DNA of 12,846 bases, taken from the NCBI GenBank assembly GCA_027622115.1, contig JAQBZS010000092.1:1-12846 (forward strand), read 5' to 3'. The notes under the pieces were generated by a model. The model saw only the letters and a program-made list of their open reading frames with translations. It was not told where the DNA came from and did no database searches. Shown one piece after another: positions 1-6,207 of the stretch. This DNA is from Planctomycetota bacterium (GTDB lineage Bacteria; Planctomycetota; Planctomycetia; Planctomycetales; Planctomycetaceae). Position 1 is the first letter of the stretch; every line of letters starts with the position of its first letter. The position numbers and the translations under genes are program-made.

Positions 1-39
1 GATGTGGTTTGAGACTTCCGGGGTTCAGGTCGAGCATCG

Positions 40-1239
40 TTGAAAGCACTGGCAGAGCCAGTGGCACGGCGAAGCAGGCAGTGCTATGAAGTCTCGAATG
101 CAGAGGACTTCAATCTTACGAAGTTCGCCAAGGTGGATAATTTGCATTCGGCTTACCGCCGCTTGGAAGCCGATGGCGGGGCCGGGGCTGGGATCGACGG
201 ACTGTCGTATGACGATTACTCCCCGGGCGAAGCCTTTGCTGCGCTCCGCCAAGTCTCTGAGTCGATCAGGGATCAAACCTACAAGCCATGGCCAACGCGA
301 TCGGTGCGTGTGCCAAAGGTCAGCAATGCAGACCCGAACAATGATCGCCATTGGCGGACGCTCGAACTGCTGCGCGTACCAGATCGGGATGTAAGCAAAG
401 CACTTCAAGTGGCATTGGATCGATTTTGGAGGTCACGGGTCCCCACGATCGGAAGAGACGTTTGGGAAATCTTCGCCGAGATGCAGCGCGCCATTCGTGA
501 GCGGCAGACTTACGTGCTGGCGATTGACGATATTCGGAACTGTTTTCCCAATGCTCGGATCGCCGACGTGATGACATGCCACAGAGAATTTATCTCCCAG
601 CCAGACCTGCTCTGGCTGATTGACACGGTTATTCGCGGCCATGACGGCCACGATCACTTGAGCGGACTGTATCAAGGCTCGCCTTACAGTCCGATCGCGG
701 TGGAAGCGTTACTCCACCATCGCCTCGACGCGCGGCTGGAAGCCACGCATCAAGGATTGCCGCTACTGCTGAGATACGTTGACAACCTCAACTTCCTCTG
801 CCGTAGCGAGAGTGAGGGCCACCAGGTCCTGCAGGTCGCAGAAGAGCACCTCGACGAATTGGATTTCACCCTAAAGCACGAGGACCTACCGCCAATGGAC
901 ATCCGGGACAATGGGTTCAACCAACCCATCCTGGGTTTCATACCGGGATGGAGCAACGGTCAGCTGACGTTCTCGATCCCGGAAACGGCGTACGGCGATC
1001 TCAGAGAAGCAGTCCAACTAGCCTTGATGGCGCCAATGTCATCGAGAACCGCTCACCAAACGGTTAACGGCTGGCTGGAATCTCATGGACCAGCTCTCAC
1101 GAGAACGGAAGTACCAGAAGTCGTAGAAAGAGTGAAAGAAGTAACAAAGAGATGCGGATTCACCGAACTGCGAACCAGACCAATGGAAGACGTAGCTCGT
1201 AAAGCTCGTAGGCGTTGGATTGGGTTTGCGGAGAGATAA
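40..1239 (+). CDS. Stand-alone reverse transcriptase, group II-like, with YVDN active site
   Basis: Predicted RNA-directed DNA polymerase of 399 residues. RT motifs appear in order: GAGIDGLSYDDY (about 49-60), similar to the group II 'PGxDG' region; RTLELLRVPDRDVSKAL (about 106-122), the block before the palm; motif A AIDDIRNCF (161-169), with Asp164 the likely metal ligand; motif B LYQGSPYSP (210-218); motif C RYVDNLNFL (245-253); then LK at 278-279 and ILGF at 297-300. The second Asp of YxDD is Asn249, while Asp248 is kept. QGSPYSP argues against a diversity-generating-retroelement RT. No HNH, protease or zinc domain follows; about 90 residues after the palm could be a short thumb. A TGA at 10-12 closes the frame, and TTG at 40 is the first usable start; GTG at 61 is an alternative. 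Any upstream non-coding RNA would lie outside the window. Defence RT, retroelement remnant and group II-like repair RT are all possible. Confidence 0.85.
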   Translation: MKALAEPVARRSRQCYEVSNAEDFNLTKFAKVDNLHSAYRRLEADGGAGAGIDGLSYDDYSPGEAFAALRQVSESIRDQTYKPWPTRSVRVPKVSNADPNNDRHWRTLELLRVPDRDVSKALQVALDRFWRSRVPTIGRDVWEIFAEMQRAIRERQTYVLAIDDIRNCFPNARIADVMTCHREFISQPDLLWLIDTVIRGHDGHDHLSGLYQGSPYSPIAVEALLHHRLDARLEATHQGLPLLLRYVDNLNFLCRSESEGHQVLQVAEEHLDELDFTLKHEDLPPMDIRDNGFNQPILGFIPGWSNGQLTFSIPETAYGDLREAVQLALMAPMSSRTAHQTVNGWLESHGPALTRTEVPEVVERVKEVTKRCGFTELRTRPMEDVARKARRRWIGFAER

Positions 1240-1482
1240 CCAGTTAGTGGAAGGATCTACGATGGTTGTTCGGTGTGTGTTCGGTCTTGTCTTGTTTCCT
1301 TTTCTTTCGTCGTTTCCGATGCCTGTGTGCTCCCGCACACACAAAACCACTTGCGAACGGCAGGTGCGCGGGCAAGCGGCCCGTATTTTGATTGATTTTG
1401 GGTTTGGCGAGCCGTGTCCAACTAAGGAAACCGTATGAAGTCAATTTGTTAAGCCACACAACTCAAAAGGCGTGGGAGGCAC
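1240..1482. other. Non-coding stretch downstream of the RT
   Basis: No convincing gene. It holds a short perfect hairpin, TGTGTGC-TCCC-GCACACA (1324-1341), and a terminator-like hairpin at 1369-1383 listed separately. I looked for group II intron domains V and VI downstream of the RT. GAGCCGTGT occurs near 1410, but the following bases do not form the domain V hairpin, so the RT does not appear to be intron-encoded. Confidence 0.4.
1369..1399 (+). terminator. Possible weak terminator of the RT transcript
   Basis: A 5-bp GC stem, CGGGC-AAGCG-GCCCG (1369-1383), is followed by T-rich sequence TATTTTGATTGATTTT. The stem is short and the T tract interrupted, so this is tentative. The location, about 130 bases after the RT stop, fits. 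Confidence 0.3.
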
Positions 1483-1492
1483 TTGCCTGACG

Positions 1493-2104
1493 TCAACAAG
1501 CGATTGCGATTGCAGATACGGACGATTCGTGCCGTGGCACTGCGAGTTTCTGCGATGGCGGTCCGCTCGGACGACGGGGCCTACCCATCCGGGTTCGGCG
1601 TTCTCGTGGGCGATTGTCACTGCGCGGCGACGTTGGCATGGACTGACCTCCAAGCATTTCGCGAGTGGACCCCAGAAAACAGATCGGCATCTGGCGTTCT
1701 TGATTTCTTGGGGGGCGGGTCGCCTCGCGCGCCGTCTTCTCGCTGCTCTGTATCTTGGCCCTTTCCCGAGCGATCTCCTTGTCCAGATCGAGAGCGTCGA
1801 GGGCTTGGGAGATTGCCCGTGGACACGTTACGCCATTGATGTCGTGCTTGCGGGAGATCACGTCCTTGAAGTTGTTCGTGGTGAGTCCCAACACACGGCG
1901 GATGGGTTCTTCCATCACAGGGTTGGGGAGTGGCTCATGCAGCTTGATGTACGACCACCGATTACCGCCGCCATGTCCGCCGGTGAGTGACTGGTCGAAC
2001 AAGCCACCTTTGATCGGCTCCATGTTCTTCCAGTTCACCGTCTCGACGTTCTTCAGTTCGCGACTGTCTGCGAGCTTGTCGATGTCCTTATCCGTCATGG
2101 CCAT
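1493..2104 (-). pseudogene. Decayed RNA polymerase beta'-like (RpoC-like) N-terminal fragment
   Basis: A 203-codon open frame. Only its first about 127 residues (1724-2104) look like a real protein. They follow the order of the RNA polymerase beta' N-terminus: ELKNVETVNWKNMEPIKGGL corresponds to the canonical 'EVKKPETINYRTLKPExxGLF' block; RWSYIKLHEPLPNPV to 'RMGHIELAxPVxHxW'; and RAISQALDALDLDKEIARER to the 'GAEAIRELLxxLDLExEIxxLR' helix. The zinc-binding cysteines normally found between the first two blocks are absent, so the source was a divergent, possibly phage- or element-borne beta'. After about residue 127 the frame becomes Arg/Pro-rich with no family resemblance, consistent with a frameshift or junction. 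Upstream, protein-like sequence (FPTDVLKPTEVL, VAPILNSIGDAILQ) continues in another frame as far as the recombinase stop. No RNAP catalytic NADFDGD motif is present, so it cannot be a working polymerase subunit. Confidence 0.6.
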
Positions 2105-2270
2105 GAAGATAAGCGAATTGAGTTGGAGGGCGTTCTTGAAGAATTGCGTCGCCGATCGAATTCAAAATCGGGGCGACCTGGGAAGTAAGGACTTCTGTGG
2201 GTTTAAGCACGTCCGTCGGGAATCCGCAAACTCGCCTCAGGGAAATGGATGGGGCGACGTCTTTGACGGC

Positions 2271-3836
2271 CTAACCACAACAAATCGATTCAATATCGTA
2301 GCGGCTTCTCAACCATTCCGTCGCCTGCCGAAGCAGTCCGTCCGGACCGGCAGAATAGTGCCGATCGCTAACGGACCGTGGTGACTGCCCGAGGAAGTAT
2401 TGGTCAATCGCTGAGAACCTCTCATCATTCTTCAGCATCGTCGCAGAAGTCTTGCGGATCGTTTTGAAAGAACGTTCTTTGATACCGAGTTTCGTTTTCA
2501 GGCGATAAAACGCCCGTTGAATGCTGTCAACCTTGTGTGTTGTGCCATTGTCACGGAGTTTATTGACAACCAGCGGTGTGCCATTCTCACTCAGGATGAC
2601 ATGTTCCGAGTCATTGGTTTGATACTCTTTCAGCAGTTTGAGAGTTTCGGGCCACAGCGAGTAAGTGACCACCGGGACGTTTTGATGCTGTCGCGTCTTG
2701 GACCGCTTTCTCCTGATCTGACCTGACTTCCACAAGACCTCGCTCGGTGCAATGTCGCTGATTTCTTTCTGCGTCATTCCAGTGTTCAGAGCAAGCAGAA
2801 TATAGAGCCGTAGCCTTCCTCTCGTCTCCGTGAGTAATGCCCGAACCTCATCCAGGGTAAAGGTCTTGATCTCACGAAGCGGCTGGCGAATGCTGAAGCC
2901 TTTGCTGTCAATGATGCGTGGTAATTCGCTGAGCGTTTCATCGTGCCATAGCCACCGAACAAATTGTTTGGCGGCATCGAGCCGATCTTTCGCATAAGTT
3001 TCACCGAACTCATTCGAACCAACGCGAGCGAGTAGATCCGTCCGGTAGTCAGTCATGAGACGCGAGTTGATACTTGAGACGACAGTAGATCCCCCAGCGA
3101 AGTCACGAAATGCGTCGAGGTCCCGCGAGAGATTGTCGTAGCGACCGGGAGAAATCTGTCCTGCTTCAACCTGTACGCGCTTCGCTTCCTTAAAACGGTC
3201 GACGTTCTCGCCAATGCTCAAGCCTTGGGGGCGTTGATTCAATTCACGCTGATTCTTAATTCGATCGGCCCATATTGCGCTATCGACCTGCAACGGTGTT
3301 GACGCAAATTCGCGTGCCCAAGCCAATCGCTGTTCCGATGAGGTCGGGCTCGCGAAGAGGGATCGACGTGTTAGTGCTTCAAGCAACTCGTCTTGTGAAA
3401 CGGGAGAACGCAGCGCATCGTCAATGGCCGATGCCAGGGCGTCCCGCTGATCGGGCGGTATCTCAAACAGATTGGCAACACGGTCGCCGAATTTTAGTGC
3501 TGGAGGAGAGTTTCTGCTCAGCCGCCGTTGGAGTTCCTGAATCTTACTTCGTGCGATTCCAACGGCGTCCGCATCGCCGTGATTCGTTGCCCATTCTTTC
3601 ATCGCCGTCCAATCGGCGATCGTAGTTAGGTAGTCGTCTTCGTGTGGCTTAACTTGTGAAGCATCGAGATCGGCCTGAAGTTTTTTCCAGACACTCAGCG
3701 CATCGGCGTACGCCTGATGGTCAGTCTTTCCATTTCCGCCATCAAAGTAATAGACCTTGCCCCGATACTTCTTCTTCCAGCGACCCGCTCGCCTGTTGCT
3801 TCCGGATTGCCATGTCAGTTCTCGTTTCCGTGGCAC
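2271..3836 (-). CDS. Tyrosine recombinase/integrase, planctomycete-type, lacking the box-I arginine
   Basis: 521-residue protein with a long N-terminal half (DNA-binding and core-binding regions; SAM-like part about 205-310) and a C-terminal catalytic domain from about 325. Box I reads ALNTGMTQKEISDI (349-362): where active members have Arg (TGxR) this has Thr355. A lysine candidate lies in RRKRSKT (375-381). Box II reads FKTIRKTSATM, so HxxR is KxxR with Arg461 kept. Then YFLGQSPRSVSDRHY ends in the probable nucleophile Tyr494. I recall this TGMTQ.(D/E)I...RKRSKT pattern as recurrent in planctomycete genomes, which argues for a conserved variant and not random decay. Start GTG at 3836 is supported by GAGG four bases upstream. 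The gene lies between the RpoC-like fragment and the 17-bp inverted repeat, with the tRNA fragment about 120 bases upstream. Likely the integrase of the left-hand element; activity is uncertain. Confidence 0.85.
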   Translation of the reverse strand: MPRKRELTWQSGSNRRAGRWKKKYRGKVYYFDGGNGKTDHQAYADALSVWKKLQADLDASQVKPHEDDYLTTIADWTAMKEWATNHGDADAVGIARSKIQELQRRLSRNSPPALKFGDRVANLFEIPPDQRDALASAIDDALRSPVSQDELLEALTRRSLFASPTSSEQRLAWAREFASTPLQVDSAIWADRIKNQRELNQRPQGLSIGENVDRFKEAKRVQVEAGQISPGRYDNLSRDLDAFRDFAGGSTVVSSINSRLMTDYRTDLLARVGSNEFGETYAKDRLDAAKQFVRWLWHDETLSELPRIIDSKGFSIRQPLREIKTFTLDEVRALLTETRGRLRLYILLALNTGMTQKEISDIAPSEVLWKSGQIRRKRSKTRQHQNVPVVTYSLWPETLKLLKEYQTNDSEHVILSENGTPLVVNKLRDNGTTHKVDSIQRAFYRLKTKLGIKERSFKTIRKTSATMLKNDERFSAIDQYFLGQSPRSVSDRHYSAGPDGLLRQATEWLRSRYDIESICCG

Positions 3837-3866
3837 TGCGCCTCACTCCAAGTTTTTGGTGATACC

Positions 3867-3915
3867 TTTCGGAGATACCTTTTGGACGATGATAGGGAAA
3901 AAGGTATCTCCGAAA
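3867..3915. repeat. 17-bp perfect inverted repeat between recombinase and tRNA fragment
   Basis: TTTCGGAGATACCTTTT (3867-3883) is exactly complementary to AAAAGGTATCTCCGAAA (3899-3915), with a 15-nt loop. GATACCTTT is also repeated directly at 3861 and 3873 (12-bp spacing). It lies 31 bp upstream of the recombinase GTG and about 45 bp from the tRNA fragment. It could be a recombinase arm site, an operator, or a terminator. GGACGAT in the loop complements the tRNA acceptor strand ATCGTCC, perhaps by chance. Confidence 0.75.
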
Positions 3916-3957
3916 TGTGCGTATTTCGCTGGATCTGCGCGTTTTTTTGAGTTTCGA

Positions 3958-4004
3958 ACACGTTGACATCGTGGAGGTCACTGGTTCGAGTCCAGTATCG
4001 TCCA
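3958..4004 (+). other. 3' fragment of tRNA-Val(GAC); probable attachment-site (att) core
   Basis: Read 5' to 3': anticodon stem ACACG/CGTGG around the loop TTGACAT (3963-3969, anticodon GAC), variable loop AGGTC, T arm ACTGG-TTCGAGT-CCAGT (3980-3996), acceptor strand ATCGTCC (3997-4003) and discriminator A (4004). Four of five anticodon-stem pairs form; the outermost is A-G, suggesting that identity to the real tRNA begins at about 3959. No D arm or properly spaced 5' acceptor strand exists upstream, so this is not a working tRNA. A 3'-terminal tRNA fragment is the typical remainder when an integrase recombines inside a tRNA gene. Integrases lie on both sides, so it may be attR of the left element, attL of the right one, or a junction between two tandem elements. 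Confidence 0.85.
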
Positions 4005-4019
4005 TTTCGCAAAGCCTTT

Positions 4020-4050
4020 GGAAGCCGCCGGTTACGACCGAGCGGCTTCC
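4020..4050 (+). terminator. Hairpin just after the tRNA fragment
   Basis: GGAAGCCGC (4020-4028) pairs with GCGGCTTCC (4042-4050), and inside it CGGT-TACG-ACCG forms four more pairs with one bulged A. It sits 15 bases past the tRNA 3' end, where a tRNA terminator would be, but no T tract follows. If it belonged to the original tRNA gene, the DNA to the right could be the native flank. Confidence 0.45.
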
Positions 4051-4073
4051 GGCCTGCGAGGCTCAGGCTTCGA

Positions 4074-4134
4074 ATTGCAGAGTTGATTGCAGAGAAAAGA
4101 ACCTCACCTGTGCATTGCAGTGCATCAGGTGAGG
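4074..4134. promoter_or_regulatory. ATTGCAG direct repeats and inverted repeat upstream of the integrase
   Basis: ATTGCAGAG occurs at 4074-4082 and 4086-4094 (12-bp period), and ATTGCAG again at 4114-4120. The third copy lies in the loop region of an inverted repeat, CCTCACCTG (4102-4110) and CAGGTGAGG (4126-4134), with an additional TGCA/TGCA pairing inside. Short repeats between an att core and int are typical of arm-type binding sites for integrase or excisionase; they could equally be an operator for int. This is inference from position and pattern. Confidence 0.5.
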
Positions 4135-4189
4135 GGAGTGCGAACCTTTCAGTCCGCCATCGTTGGTTCCTTGGACTGGAGGGTTTCCC

Positions 4190-5194
4190 ATGAAACAGCC
4201 GAAGCCGTTTTTCCGTCGATTCACCAAGACGTGGTACGTCCAGATCGGCAAACGCCAGATCAATCTCGGGCGGGACAAGAAGCTCGCCTGGGAGAAGTAC
4301 CACGAGCTGATGGCCAAACGAGACACCGTCAGCGAACAGCTCGCGACGGTCGCTCAGCTTTTCGAGGTCTATCTGGAGTGGTGTTCGACGCGCCGTTCGA
4401 AGGGCACCTACGACAACAACCGTCTGTATTTGCGGTCGTTCATTGACTGCATTGGGATGCGTCTGGCGATCGCCAAGCTGAGGCCGCATCACATCACGAC
4501 ATGGATGGATGAGCATCCCGGGTGGACCGACACGACGTGCAACGACGCCATTTCGATTGTGCAGCGACCATTCAACTGGGCCGTCAAACAAGGGCGGCTT
4601 GAGCGGAATCCGATCGCCCACCTTGAGGACAAGCCGTCCCGACGTCGTCGCGAAGTCGTCTACACGCCAGAGCAATGGGAGAAGATCGTTGGTGCCATCC
4701 GAGACGACGAATTCCTCGCTCTGATGACGTTCCTTTGGGAGACAGGTTGTCGCCCGAAGGAAGCAAGGCAGCTTGAAGCTCGGCATGTCGATTTGCGAAA
4801 CGGGGTGGTCGTGTTTCCGGCCAGCGAATCCAAGGGTGAAAAACATCCGAGAGTTCTGTTCCTGAACGACGCGGCGCTGGCAATTGTTTCGACACGATGT
4901 GAGTCGAGACCCAGCGGGTCCCTTTTTCTTAACACCCGGGGAAATCCGTGGACGAAAGACGCGATCAAGTGCCGGTTGAGCCGAATCAAAGTAAAGATCA
5001 GCTTGCCGGCCCTTTGCGCCTACGGAATCCGTCACTCGTTTGCGACGGAAGGACTGAAAAACGGTGTCGATTCCATCAGCCTTGCCGCATTGATGGGCCA
5101 CTCCGACGTTTCGATGATTGCTCGTACCTACCAGCATCTTGCGCGGCATCCTCAGTTCCTTCGCGAACAGGCACGAAAAGCTAGAGGTGCTTGA
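4190..5194 (+). CDS. int: Tyrosine-type site-specific integrase
   Basis: 334-residue phage-type integrase. The N-terminus (KPFFRRFTKTWYVQIGKRQI) resembles a small beta-sheet arm-binding domain, followed by a SAM-like core-binding domain (about 50-145) and the catalytic domain (about 160-325). Catalytic residues, numbered from this start: Arg188 (ETGCRPKEA), Lys215 (SESKGEK), Arg281 in YGIRHSFAT (box-II His replaced by Tyr, a frequent variant), His304 (LMGHSDVSM) and nucleophile Tyr314 (RTYQHL). The set is essentially complete, unlike the recombinase to the left. ATG at 4190 is preferred over the upstream in-frame codon at 4163 because GGAGGG lies six bases before it. It lies 185 bp after the tRNA-Val fragment and reads away from it; its 3' end overlaps the convergent HTH gene. 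It most likely integrates the right-hand element at tRNA-Val. Confidence 0.92.
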   Translation: MKQPKPFFRRFTKTWYVQIGKRQINLGRDKKLAWEKYHELMAKRDTVSEQLATVAQLFEVYLEWCSTRRSKGTYDNNRLYLRSFIDCIGMRLAIAKLRPHHITTWMDEHPGWTDTTCNDAISIVQRPFNWAVKQGRLERNPIAHLEDKPSRRRREVVYTPEQWEKIVGAIRDDEFLALMTFLWETGCRPKEARQLEARHVDLRNGVVVFPASESKGEKHPRVLFLNDAALAIVSTRCESRPSGSLFLNTRGNPWTKDAIKCRLSRIKVKISLPALCAYGIRHSFATEGLKNGVDSISLAALMGHSDVSMIARTYQHLARHPQFLREQARKARGA

Positions 5195-5384
5195 ACTCCG
5201 TGACGTCGAGCAGGTCAGGATCAGTCCTGACCCGCGTCCCTTCAACGAATTCGGCAAGTTGTTCTTCGCTCACGCGAATGCTGGCTCCGAATCGGTGATG
5301 TTCCAGATCACCACGGCGAATCGATTTGTAGACAGATCCAAGCGAGACATTGAGCTGTTGGGCAACCTGTTTGACGGTGAGCAT
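5181..5384 (-). CDS. Small MerR-like helix-turn-helix protein, probable excisionase (Xis)
   Basis: 67-residue protein of the helix-turn-helix type used by excisionases (HTH_17-like). MLTVKQVAQQLNVSLGSVYK gives the helix-turn-helix, followed by IRRGDLEHHRFGASIRVSEE, the short wing usual in these proteins (typically 'G.L...r.G...Ri....l..f'). GAGGA precedes the ATG at a usable distance. It converges on int, with 14 bp of overlap at the 3' ends, so the two transcripts would be antisense to each other there. Small HTH genes next to int normally bend att DNA to direct excision, or act as transcriptional regulators. Excisionase is favoured by the neighbour. Confidence 0.75.
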   Translation of the reverse strand: MLTVKQVAQQLNVSLGSVYKSIRRGDLEHHRFGASIRVSEEQLAEFVEGTRVRTDPDLLDVTEFKHL

Positions 5385-5640
5385 TATTTACTTTCCTCTG
5401 CGTTTCACACGTGTCAGCCGAACGATCAGAAGAGCCGGCGTTCGACTTGATTGCAGTAGACCGTCCATAGAGAGTGTGGGGATTCTGCGCGGCCGACTTG
5501 TGGCCACGCCGCACCAGGGACGACAGGTCACCGACGATCCCTGGTCGTGCTTCCCGGTCAGCATCCGGGTTCGAATTGTTGTCCGTGTTTCGGTTCATTG
5601 CGTTTCAACGAATGTTGCGAGTCGGGGTTTCGACGACGCA
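5385..5640. other. Intergenic region between xis-like gene and the small-gene array
   Basis: No convincing gene. An inverted repeat, ACCAGGGA and TCCCTGGT, lies near 5511-5545 with a 17-nt spacer containing GGTCACC. GGCC repeats flank GACTTGT just before it. A minus-strand open frame (5308-5598) crosses this region and runs into the xis-like gene in another frame; it has no recognisable family features and I do not call it. Confidence 0.4.
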
Positions 5641-5886
5641 TCAACGAGAGTGCGGACCACCCGCTTCCCGTTGAGTGCGCTGGAAGATCCAGGTGTGTGC
5701 CCGGTCGAGAACGAGTCGGACAACCGGTACGTCGTCTCGACCGAAGCGGGTGGATTCCTGCCAGCGATCGCCATTGCGAAACAGGCGGACGACGCCGATG
5801 GTGTGCCGTGGACCAGAGCGGGTCTTCTTCAGCCAGATTTTTGCCTTGATCAGTCCCAGTCGAATTTCATGAATTGGCTTCGCCAT
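5641..5886 (-). CDS. Small protein of the GLI/GRI-W family, paralogue 1
   Basis: 81 residues, function unknown. The core reads KPIHEIRLGLIKAKIWLKK, then VVRLFRNGDRWQESTRFGRD, DVPVVRLVLDRAHTWIF. This is the same layout (beta-rich N-terminal half with I.A.(I/V)W, central R.(Y/F)(R/K)(N/D)GD.W...T..F.RDD(L/V)P, amphipathic helix ending W(I/V)) as the proteins at 7328-7597 and 6208-6744. I recall many such 70-90-residue hypothetical proteins in planctomycete genomes. The frame is open further upstream, but ATG at 5886 is chosen because GGAG lies eight bases before it and because family similarity starts there. No signal peptide or membrane segment. The C-terminal tail after IF is Arg/Gly/Ser-rich and variable. 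Confidence 0.7.
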   Translation of the reverse strand: MAKPIHEIRLGLIKAKIWLKKTRSGPRHTIGVVRLFRNGDRWQESTRFGRDDVPVVRLVLDRAHTWIFQRTQREAGGPHSR

Positions 5887-5924
5887 GTGCGAACTCCGCG
5901 AGATGTGCCAGCCGCGTGAAAATT

Positions 5925-5958
5925 GCTGTGGTGGCGATTTCAACATCGCCACCACAGC
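5925..5958 (-). terminator. 14-bp perfect hairpin terminator
   Basis: GCTGTGGTGGCGAT (5925-5938) pairs exactly with ATCGCCACCACAGC (5945-5958) around a 6-nt loop. On the minus strand it is followed by AATTTTCA. It lies 15 bases after the stop of the zinc-ribbon frame and ends about 40 bases before the start of the 81-residue gene, so it probably ends the 6,744-5,974 transcript. Confidence 0.65.
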
Positions 5959-5973
5959 GGACCAACGCATTGA

Positions 5974-6207
5974 TCAAACGCCGTCAACCGGAATCTCCGG
6001 ATTGAGCATTGGGTACACCTCGCGAAAACTTCCAATCCTGCGGAAGTTCTCGACCGCATCCTCTGGATCCTCATCCAGCAGAAGGAGGCAGAGGTATCCC
6101 CGGGCGCACCATCGAACCCGATGCTGCCGACAGTAGAACCAGTAGCTGTCCGACAGTCCGAGACCGCCGTCGTTTGAACCACAGACAGGACAAACTCCGC
6201 ATTTGTC
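5974..6207 (-). CDS. Zinc-ribbon-like 77-codon frame without a start codon
   Basis: The frame reads CGVCPVCGSNDGGLGLSDSY, then WFYCRQHRVRWCARGYLCLL and ends FREVYPMLNPEIPVDGV. CPVC (Cys6, Cys9) with Cys26 and His29 forms a plausible zinc site. The opening CPVCGSNDG..., the W(F).C..H...W block and the Asp/Glu-rich tail match a small hypothetical protein I recall from planctomycetes, usually starting M.KCPVCGSNDG. Here there is no ATG, GTG or TTG between the TAG at 6208-6210 and the conserved cysteines. The frame is the same as that of the upstream gene, so only this TAG separates the two. Options: TAG read-through giving a fusion, a rare start such as ATT, loss of the start (pseudogene), or a sequence error. 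The protein family is more certain than its expression. Confidence 0.5.
   Translation of the reverse strand, partial: DKCGVCPVCGSNDGGLGLSDSYWFYCRQHRVRWCARGYLCLLLLDEDPEDAVENFRRIGSFREVYPMLNPEIPVDGV

Noticed and set aside
1240..1482. Group II intron 3' end (domains V-VI) after the RT
   Set aside because: GAGCCGTGT occurs but the conserved 34-nt domain V hairpin cannot be formed, and the RT lacks a maturase/endonuclease extension.
40..1482. Retron or diversity-generating retroelement
   Set aside because: Motif B is QGSPYSP and not the SQ form of DGR RTs, there is no template/variable repeat pair, and no msr-msd-like structure is visible in the 39 bases upstream. Sequence further upstream is not available, so a retron is not fully excluded.
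1483..1839. Plus-strand frame starting at TTG 1483 with GGGAGG upstream, containing YPSGFGVLVG
   Set aside because: The GFGVLVG stretch is faintly like the start of a trypsin-like protease domain, which would be interesting beside an RT, but no His/Asp/Ser triad follows and the second half is antisense to the RpoC-like fragment. Too weak to call.
1472..2384. Plus-strand open frames (1472-1990, 1755-2384) opposite the RpoC-like fragment
   Set aside because: The minus strand carries the beta'-like blocks; the plus-strand translations show no domain features.
3815..5257. A 480-codon minus-strand open frame opposite int
   Set aside because: Its translation has no family features and it lies antisense to the clear integrase, tRNA fragment and inverted repeat. 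The YWTRTSDLHDV and TGLEPVTST strings are the familiar by-product of translating the reverse of a tRNA 3' end.
5308..5598. A 96-codon minus-strand frame upstream of the xis-like gene
   Set aside because: It overlaps the HTH gene in another frame, and its polar composition has no recognisable family pattern; no good ribosome-binding site was evident.
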